Origin: Chloroflexota bacterium
Lineage (GTDB): Bacteria; Chloroflexota; Limnocylindria; Limnocylindrales; CSP1-4
Direction of reading: 5' to 3'
Assembly (NCBI GenBank): GCA_015478725.1
Contig: JADMIG010000004.1
Location: 62,001-126,000, forward strand
Length of the DNA: 64,000 nucleotides
Shown: positions 55,580 to 61,772 of the stretch, in pieces
How the letters are laid out: each line of letters opens with the position of its first letter
How positions within the stretch are numbered: the first letter of the stretch is position 1
Program-made: the position numbers and the translations under genes
The notes under the pieces: generated by a model
Database searches by the model: none
What the model was told of the DNA's origin: nothing
What the model saw: only the letters and a program-made list of their open reading frames with translations

Positions 55580-56025
55580 GCGGGTGTGATCTCGCCATCG
55601 ACGAGGACCGGCGCCGCAGCCTCGGCGGCAAGCCGTTCCGCCCATTCCCGGGCGAGCCGGGCCCCTTCCGCCGGTGAGAGGTCGTCGAGCGGGTGCGGCG
55701 GGGCGACCGTGGACGCTCCAGCGGCAGCGGCTGCCTGCATCTGGCTGCGGCCATACGACGCCGACCGGCGCCGCTCGAGCAACCAGGCGGACGCGCGCCA
55801 GTCGTCGGCCGCCGCCTGGGCGATCTGCGCCACGGAGCGGACCTCGAAGTCGGCCTCGGCCTGCTCGACCCGGGCACGGAGGCGCGCGTCCCCCGCGAGC
55901 CAGCGATAGAGGGTCGTGCGGTCGATGCCCGCGTGACCGGCGGCGCCCTCGCGGGTGCTGCCGGCGCGCAGGGCGCTCAGGAGCGCCTCGATCCGCGTCT
56001 CGGTGGCCTTCGAGCGACGGCCCAT
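55576..56025 (-). CDS. Terminase small subunit-like HTH protein
   Basis: The 149-residue protein begins with a helix-turn-helix (TREGAAGHAGIDRTTLYRWLAGDARLRARVEQAEADFEVRSVAQIAQAA) in the style of phage small terminases that recognise pac sites, followed by a charged C-terminal tail. It is coupled to TerL by a 4-bp overlap. Confidence 0.75.
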   Translation of the reverse strand: MGRRSKATETRIEALLSALRAGSTREGAAGHAGIDRTTLYRWLAGDARLRARVEQAEADFEVRSVAQIAQAAADDWRASAWLLERRRSASYGRSQMQAAAAAGASTVAPPHPLDDLSPAEGARLAREWAERLAAEAAAPVLVDGEITPA

Positions 56026-56234
56026 CAGCGCCGTCCGACTCGTTCGCCCGCCGGGGTGGGGCGGCGCGCGATGGCGTCCTCCGCGTCTCCGAACGAGGCC
56101 TGCTCGACAGCGCTGCGTCGCTCGAGGAGCTCGGCCGCGAAGACGGCGGCGCCGTCAGAGCAGCGCTCGTTCCGGTCGCTGCCTGGCCGGACTGCGGCGT
56201 TACAACGCTCGTCGGTCGGCGCTTGTGGAGTCAT
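56025..56234 (-). CDS. Small hypothetical protein in the packaging operon
   Basis: This frame of up to 69 residues (MTPQAPTDERC...) ends in TGA that overlaps the TerS start (TGATG at 56023-56027), which argues for translation. It contains two Cys-rich short stretches (DERCNAAV, NERCSDGA), possibly a truncated zinc-finger-like unit. There are no database-style matches I can name. Confidence 0.45.
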   Translation of the reverse strand: MTPQAPTDERCNAAVRPGSDRNERCSDGAAVFAAELLERRSAVEQASFGDAEDAIARRPTPAGERVGRR

Positions 56235-56365
56235 GTTGTTTCCTATCACTCAAGCGAAGCGCCGCTCGTGCCGCGCGTGCCCCAACAATCTCGGCTGGCC
56301 CGATTCCTGTCGATAGGTCGCGCTTCTACGGCGCGGCGGGCAATCACCGCAGCCCCGGGCATCGG

Positions 56366-57607
56366 TCAGCCATCGGTGCGCAGCGCTGTCTGCCCGGTGA
56401 AGCGCTCCCAGCGAGCGAGCGCCACCTCGACATACACCGGATCGAGCTCGATCCCCGCGCACACGCGGCCGCTGCGCTCCGCCGCGATGAGCGTGCTGCC
56501 GGAACCGATGAACGCATCAAGGACGAGGTCGCCGATGGTGCTGCTGTTGGCGATCGCGCGCTCGATGAGGGCGAGTGGCTTCATGGTCGGGTGGAGCGGC
56601 GACTCGGCCGGTCGTGCAATCTGCCAGACGTCGCTCTGGTCGCGGTCGCCGCACCAGCGATGCGCTGACCCTTCCCGCCAGCCATACCAGAGCGGTTCAT
56701 AGGCGCGCTGGTAGTCGGCTCGCCCGAGGACGAAGCGATCCTTCGCCCAGATGATCGTGTCGGACCAGTGCCCACCCTCGTCAGCGAGGATCCGGGCGAC
56801 GGTCGGCCACTCCTTGCTGCTCATGCAGACATAGAGGGCACCATCGGTGGCGGCGAGGAGATTGCGGGCCCAAGCGTGGACGAACGCCATCCAAGCCGCC
56901 GGCTCGAGGGCGTCGTTGGCGATGCGCCTGCGGCGCCGCGCCGCGGGCTGCTGACCGCCGTGGTCACCGAGCCGGACGTTGTAGGGCGGATCGACAAAGG
57001 TCAGCCCGGCGCGCCTTCCGTCAAGGACCCGCTCAAGGTCGTCCGCCTTCGTCGCATCACCGACGAGGAGGCGATGCTCCCCGAGACTCCACAGCTCGCC
57101 CGGCTTCGCCCGGACTCTCCGCCGTGCCGCATCGAGCGCCTCGTCGAGGTCGAAGTCCTCCGGGCGATCCCGGAGCTCGCGGCTCTCGAGGTTCCGGAGG
57201 AGGTCCTTCACCTCGCCTGCACCGAAGCCCGAGAGGGTCAGGTCGACCGACGGCGCTGCCTGAAGGTCGGCGAGGAGTCGCGCGAGGAGCGGCTCGTCCC
57301 AGGCTCCCGAGATCTTGTTGAGGGCGAGGCCGAGCAGCCGGGCCTCCTCGACACCGAGGTCGAGCCACATCACCGGGACGCTCGTGAGGCCGAGTCGGCG
57401 CGCCGCCACGAGCCGTTGGTGGCCGCCGATGACGACGCGGTCAGCTCGTCGCGCGAGGACCGGCTGCACGAAGCCCCACTCGCGGATGCTCCGCTCGAGC
57501 GCGTCGAGCTCGCTGGCCTCGATGCGGCGCGGGTTGGCCGGATCGGGTCGGAGGGTCGCGAGGTCGACCTCCTCGACGGTGAGGAGCGGCAGGGTGGTCG
57601 TGGTCAT
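56366..57607 (-). CDS. ParB-domain DNA methyltransferase (N4/N6, DPPY type)
   Basis: The 413-residue protein starts at ATG 57607 (GGAG nine bases upstream; ATG 57622 possible). A ParB/Srx-like N-terminal domain (LRPDPANPRRIEASELDALERSIREWG, VVIGGHQRLVAARRLG) is joined to a DNA methylase with DPPYN (TFVDPPYNVRLG), LHPTMKPLALIERAI and the SAM motif VLDAFIGSGSTLIAAERSGR. Such fusions are common in phages and mobile elements next to terminases and probably methylate element DNA. It is the first gene of the packaging operon. Confidence 0.92.
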   Translation of the reverse strand: MTTTTLPLLTVEEVDLATLRPDPANPRRIEASELDALERSIREWGFVQPVLARRADRVVIGGHQRLVAARRLGLTSVPVMWLDLGVEEARLLGLALNKISGAWDEPLLARLLADLQAAPSVDLTLSGFGAGEVKDLLRNLESRELRDRPEDFDLDEALDAARRRVRAKPGELWSLGEHRLLVGDATKADDLERVLDGRRAGLTFVDPPYNVRLGDHGGQQPAARRRRRIANDALEPAAWMAFVHAWARNLLAATDGALYVCMSSKEWPTVARILADEGGHWSDTIIWAKDRFVLGRADYQRAYEPLWYGWREGSAHRWCGDRDQSDVWQIARPAESPLHPTMKPLALIERAIANSSTIGDLVLDAFIGSGSTLIAAERSGRVCAGIELDPVYVEVALARWERFTGQTALRTDG

Positions 57608-58070
57608 CGGTTCGGTCTCCATGGCGGTCGGTCGGTGCCCGCCATTCCGCGGGCGCTTGCACAACGATCTTCGCCACCCGGGTCGAGAGCCCACCGATCT
57701 ACGCGGGGAAGGTCGGGCCTGACGAACGCTTCGTCGGGCGCCGAACTCGTCGACCAGAACAGCCATACCGCCACCCTCTCAGAGCGGCGCAATGGGGTCG
57801 ACTTCTACGCGCCGGAGCGAAGCCTCGGGCCTGACGATCGAGTCGCAGCCCCCACGGCGCTGGCGGCGCGAGGGATCCATGAGGCGACCGTGCGGGAGGA
57901 GGCCTTCCGATCTAGATTGGGGCGCTCGCGCATCGTGCTCAGGACGGCAGGCGCTTCGTCTCGTGTAGACGATTGCGTACGCAACTCCCTACCCTCGAGC
58001 GGGGCCAGAATCCGTGCTGGAGGACGTTGCAAAACGTTGCAGAATCCTGCCGTCCAGAGCGGACCTCGGA
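57608..58070. other. Non-coding right end of the island with a palindrome and paired repeats
   Basis: No gene is supported. A perfect 12-bp palindrome TTGCGTACGCAA lies at 57973-57984. The octamer ACGTTGCA occurs at 58024-58031 and 58034-58041, exactly ten bases apart, thirty bases inside the right att core. These look like protein-binding sites, possibly integrase arm or excision-factor sites. Confidence 0.5.
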
Positions 58071-58118
58071 TTTCGTAAACAGCAGGTCCTCGGTTCAAAT
58101 CCGAGTGTCGGCTCCACC
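58071..58118 (+). repeat. Right attachment site (attR), tRNA-Thr 3' fragment
   Basis: An exact 48-bp copy of 13898-13945. The bases 5' of it (CTCGGA...) are unrelated to the tRNA, so no acceptor or D arm exists and it is not a tRNA gene. The flank at 58119-58660 is non-coding. Confidence 0.88.
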
Positions 58119-58450
58119 TTTTCACGCACGAAATCGTCGACCGCGGCCGGAAGCTGCGGCGTTCGGACTCGCTGTGACCCCGATCTGACCCCTAATGAAA
58201 TCAGGCCGCGCCAGGGTCGACGTGCGCCTGGGGGATCAGCTGGGAAACGACCCGAGCACCGTTCCGGCGATCGTCGGCCCTGCACGCCGGCGGGTAGACT
58301 TCGGCACGAGAGTCCTCCTCTGATGATGTCTGAACACCACCAGCGTAGCGAGGGCTCTCGCTCCCTTGTCAGGCCCGGACCCGTCTCACTCCCCGCCCAG
58401 GCCCGGTGTCACGAACGTATCTGGACGAGATCGGAAGCGGCGCGCGTATT

Positions 58451-58489
58451 GCTGCGTCTGTTGACGCAGCCGATGAGCCGATGCTAGCG
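58451..58489 (+). promoter_or_regulatory. Perfect palindrome overlapping a putative promoter
   Basis: GCTGCGTC (58451-58458) and GACGCAGC (58463-58470) form a perfect 8-bp inverted repeat with a TGTT spacer. A TTGACG -35-like element (58461-58466) lies inside it, with a weak CTAGCG -10 (58484-58489) 17 bp on. It is a probable operator for the Gfo-P450 operon ~180 bp downstream. Confidence 0.45.
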
Positions 58490-58670
58490 TCTGTGCAATC
58501 GATTAGGCGGGACGGTCCCAACTGAGCCGTCTCGCCCCACGCCTCAATGCCATCGACGGGCATCGGGCGTGGGCTCAAGGAGATGCGGCTCATCAGCGGT
58601 TCCCGACGGGCGATGGTCGGGAGCGGGAGAGCAGCCCCGGAGGTTGGGGAATAGCGATCGGGACGACTGC

Positions 58671-59696
58671 ATGACATCACGGATCGGCCTGGCGGTCATC
58701 GGAGCCGGGCGCATGGGCAGCAACCACGCCCGTCTCATCGCCGCGGGGGCGCCCGAGGTGCGGATCGTCGCGATCGGCGACGTCGACGGCCCTGCCGCAC
58801 GTCGCCTGGCCGACGAGATCGGCGGGGTGATGGCGTTCGCCGACCCGCTCGAGGCGATCTCCGCGTCCGGTGTCGACGCCGTTCTCATCGCCGTCTCGTC
58901 CATCCATCACCGCGCGATGGTGGAAGCTGCCGCGGCCGCCGGGCGGGACATCCTGTGCGAGAAACCACTGGCGCTCGACCTTGGCGCCACGGACGCGATG
59001 CTGGCAGCAGTCGATCGGGCCGGCGTGCGCCTCCAGGTCGGGCTGATGCGACGCCACGATCCCGACCACGTCCGTGCGCGGGCGCGGATCGTCGCCGGCG
59101 AGCTCGGCCGGCCGTTGCTCTTCACCAGCCGGCAGTACGACACGGACGTGCCACCGCCCGGCTTCCTCGACCCCCGAGTCAGCGGCGGGATCATGCTCGA
59201 CATGGGCATCCACGAGTTCGATTCGGCCCGGTTCCTCATGGGCTCCGAGGTCGTAGAGGTTCAGGCGACCGGCTCGGTCCAGATCTTCCGGGAGGTCGCC
59301 ACGTACGGCGATGTCGACACGGCCGTGGTGAACCTCAAGTTCGCCTCGGGCGCCATCGGCAGCGTCGAGCTCAGCCGGCGCGTGGCGTTCGGCGAGGATG
59401 TCCGCACGGAGGTCCACGGCACCGACGGGAGTGCGTTCATCGGCGGCCTGCCGATCGTCGGCGGATCTGCGTTCGGTGGCAAGGGCGGCGTCCGCTGGGA
59501 CGCGACACCACCGTCGATGCCGCGCTTCGCAGCCGCGTACACGAACCAGGTGCGCGCCTTCGGGCGGTCGATCCAGAACGACGAGCCCGTGAGCCCCTCC
59601 GGAGCCGATGGCCGGGCGGCCTTCCTCATAGCGATGGCCGCGGAGGGCGCCATCCAGGACGGTGCGACGATCGGGGTGGCGGCACCGGGGACATGA
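58671..59696 (+). CDS. Gfo/Idh/MocA-family oxidoreductase (inositol dehydrogenase-like)
   Basis: From ATG 58671 (341 residues): Rossmann start LAVIGAGRMGSNHARL, VVDG-type GDVDG turn, catalytic lysine in CEKPLALDLG and the metal/catalytic-type IMLDMGIHEFDSARFLMG. It resembles IolG-like NAD-dependent sugar or cyclitol dehydrogenases. Its stop overlaps the P450 start (ATGA). Confidence 0.9.
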   Translation: MTSRIGLAVIGAGRMGSNHARLIAAGAPEVRIVAIGDVDGPAARRLADEIGGVMAFADPLEAISASGVDAVLIAVSSIHHRAMVEAAAAAGRDILCEKPLALDLGATDAMLAAVDRAGVRLQVGLMRRHDPDHVRARARIVAGELGRPLLFTSRQYDTDVPPPGFLDPRVSGGIMLDMGIHEFDSARFLMGSEVVEVQATGSVQIFREVATYGDVDTAVVNLKFASGAIGSVELSRRVAFGEDVRTEVHGTDGSAFIGGLPIVGGSAFGGKGGVRWDATPPSMPRFAAAYTNQVRAFGRSIQNDEPVSPSGADGRAAFLIAMAAEGAIQDGATIGVAAPGT

Positions 59697-60868
59697 TGGG
59701 CCCGCAGGAGCCCGTCCGGTGGGATCCACTTGTGGTGGTCGACGATCCCTATCCGGTCTATCGTCGGCTCCGCGACGAGGCGCCGCTGCACCACGACGAG
59801 GATCGAGGCATCTGGGCATTCTCCCGGTTCGAGGACGTCCAGCGGGCGGCGCGGGACTGGCAGACGTTCTCGAGGAGCGAAGGCAACGATCACGACGACA
59901 CGTACCAGCTGTTCCAGCCGGCTGGCGACCTCGCCGCCCTTGATCCACCCGAACATACGCGCATGCGCGGCGCCCTCCGTGGAGCGTTTAGCCCATCGGC
60001 GATCAAGGCACGGTTCGAACCCGCGGTGCGCCTCACGGCACGGCGCCTGATCGACCGGTTCGCGGATCGAGGCGCAGCCGACCTGGCGCGCGAACTGGCC
60101 AGACCGCTCCCGGCCGAGATGGTCTGCACGTGGCTGGGCTTCCCAGACGACGATCACCCGGAGCTGCTGGACTGGTTCGGTCACATGCTCGAGCGGGTGC
60201 CGGGCCAGCGGACCCTGCCCGCGTCCGCGCTCGAGGCACGGGACCGGCTGCGGGCCTACATTGAGGAGGTCGCGGCGGACCGCCGAGCCACGCCCCGCGA
60301 CGACCTGCTGAGCGTGCTGGTCCAGGCGCAGGCGAACGGCACTATCAGTCGGGACGAGGTGCTCGGCTGCTGCGTGCTCCTGTTCATGGCCGGCATCACC
60401 ACCACATCCGGCCTGATCTCGAATTCCCTCTTCCACCTGAACCGCTTCCCAGACCAGCGCGAGCTGTTGCGTCTGGAGCCGGAGCGGATCACCGCGGCGA
60501 TCGAGGAGCTCGCGCGCTTCGATGCGCCGATCCAGACCGTCCTCCGGACGGCGACGAGGGATGTCGAGTCGTTCGGCGCGGTGATCCCCGCGGGCGCTCA
60601 CGTGAGCCTCATATGGGCCTCGGCCAACCGCGACGAGCGCCGCTGGCGGGATCCGGATCGCCTCGACATCACGCGAGCGCCGGAACGGCACGTCTCGTTC
60701 GGCGAGGGGATCCACCACTGCATCGGAGCGCCGCTCGCCCGCCTCGAAGCGCGCATCGCCCTCGAGGAGCTGTTCGCGCGAATCCCGACGTATGCCGTCT
60801 CGGGACCGATCAGGCGCGTCACCACGCCGACCGATCGCGCCTTGGAGAGCCTGCCGGTCGAATTCTAA
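59693..60868 (+). CDS. Cytochrome P450
   Basis: The 391-residue bacterial class I type P450 has the I-helix AGITT (233-237), the ExxR pair Glu272/Arg275, and the heme-ligating Cys343 in SFGEGIHHCIGAPLARLEARIALEEL. ATG 59693 overlaps the Gfo stop; ATG 59696 is equally possible. There is no membrane anchor, so it should be a soluble monooxygenase needing ferredoxin and a reductase, neither encoded nearby. The substrate is unknown; neighbours suggest oxidation of a sugar-like or cyclic compound. Confidence 0.95.
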   Translation: MMGPQEPVRWDPLVVVDDPYPVYRRLRDEAPLHHDEDRGIWAFSRFEDVQRAARDWQTFSRSEGNDHDDTYQLFQPAGDLAALDPPEHTRMRGALRGAFSPSAIKARFEPAVRLTARRLIDRFADRGAADLARELARPLPAEMVCTWLGFPDDDHPELLDWFGHMLERVPGQRTLPASALEARDRLRAYIEEVAADRRATPRDDLLSVLVQAQANGTISRDEVLGCCVLLFMAGITTTSGLISNSLFHLNRFPDQRELLRLEPERITAAIEELARFDAPIQTVLRTATRDVESFGAVIPAGAHVSLIWASANRDERRWRDPDRLDITRAPERHVSFGEGIHHCIGAPLARLEARIALEELFARIPTYAVSGPIRRVTTPTDRALESLPVEF

Positions 60869-60896
60869 GCGAACCCCCTGCGACCGACCGCGACGC

Positions 60897-61772
60897 TCAG
60901 CCTTTCGTCGCCTCGGCGCCGAGGTAATGCCTGATCCGCTCGAACATGAAACGCCACGATTCGACGGCACGCTCCTCCCAGGCAAAGACGCAGCTGGTCA
61001 GGATGCCGTCGAAACCGACCCGGCGGAGGGCGCCGAAGCAGGCTTCGAAATCCACCTCGCCCTGACCGATGTCCAGGTGCTGGTGGACCCGGGCCGTGGA
61101 CCCTGGTGGGTTCACGATGTACCGGAGGCCGGACGAGGCTCGATGGTTGAGGACGTCGGCGATGTGGACCTGAGCGAGGACGGGCGCCGAATACTCGATC
61201 ATCGCCGCGATGTCGTCGCCCAGGTAGTAGGTGTGCGGGGCGCAGAAGACGTACCGGACCAGCGGTGAATCGATCCCGCGAACCAGGTCGACCGCCTCCG
61301 TGTTGCGCTCGATGAAGTCATCCGGGTGGGCTTCGAGGTTCAGGCGGATGCCCTCGCGCTCGAAGATCGGCAGGAGCTCCTCCATCGAGCGCCAGAACTG
61401 GGCTTCGCTGCGCGCCGCCTGCTCCGGGCGCCCGTTGAACTCGGAGTTCATCGTGCTGCAGCCGACGTCGACACTGAGCTGGATGGCACGCTTCCAGTAG
61501 CGGACGGCAGCCAGCCGCTCATCCTCGTCCGGGCTGGACCAGCGATACAGGGGCAGGATCGAGGCGAGCTGCATCCCGGTGTCGGAGAGCGCCGTCCGGA
61601 ACTCGGCGACCTTGGCCCAGTCCGCCCGGGGGTGGGTGAAGAACGGGATGAAATCGGGCCGCGGCGACAGCTCGATCGAGTCGTAGCCGATGTCCGCCGC
61701 GATCCGGCAGACCTCCGCGAACGGGCGTTCGCGCAGCATGTACGGATCGAGCGCGATCTTCACGTCAGGCAT
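60897..61772 (-). CDS. Sugar phosphate isomerase/epimerase-like TIM barrel
   Basis: The 291-residue xylose-isomerase-like (AP endonuclease 2) fold has DIGYDSIELSPRPDFIPF, LNLEAHPDDFIERN (metal Glu/Asp), YVFCAPHTYYLGDDI and VHQHLDIGQGEVDFEACFGAL (metal His/Glu). It is a metal-dependent isomerase or epimerase of keto-sugars or inositol derivatives. Its start overlaps the stop of the large gene upstream by eight bases, and it converges with the P450 gene (28 bp apart). Confidence 0.88.
   Translation of the reverse strand: MPDVKIALDPYMLRERPFAEVCRIAADIGYDSIELSPRPDFIPFFTHPRADWAKVAEFRTALSDTGMQLASILPLYRWSSPDEDERLAAVRYWKRAIQLSVDVGCSTMNSEFNGRPEQAARSEAQFWRSMEELLPIFEREGIRLNLEAHPDDFIERNTEAVDLVRGIDSPLVRYVFCAPHTYYLGDDIAAMIEYSAPVLAQVHIADVLNHRASSGLRYIVNPPGSTARVHQHLDIGQGEVDFEACFGALRRVGFDGILTSCVFAWEERAVESWRFMFERIRHYLGAEATKG

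Larger units (their letters stand above)
13898..58118. mobile_element. Putative 44-kb integrated island at tRNA-Thr
   Basis: The boundaries are two copies in the same orientation of a 48-bp sequence: the 3' end of tRNA-Thr (13898-13945) and a tRNA fragment without its 5' half (58071-58118). The element lies 3' of the tRNA and encodes a tyrosine integrase (53001-54110) and phage packaging genes near the right end, as expected for integration into a tRNA with regeneration of an intact gene at the left junction. Cargo includes TA and defence genes and several catabolic operons. Whether all 44 kb arrived in one event is unknown: genes right of the element are of a similar metabolic type. Confidence 0.65.

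Noticed and set aside
57604-57792. Small minus-strand ORF upstream of the ParB-methylase gene
   Set aside because: It overlaps the methylase start region in another frame and has no ribosome site or recognisable content.
58071-58118. A second tRNA-Thr gene
   Set aside because: Only the part from the anticodon loop to the 3' end is present; the upstream bases cannot form the acceptor, D or anticodon stems. It is an att copy.
57805-58125. Minus-strand reading frame beginning WSRHSDLNRGPAVYE
   Set aside because: This is the usual spurious translation of the tRNA 3' region in antisense; the same peptide arises at 13749-14252 over the real tRNA.
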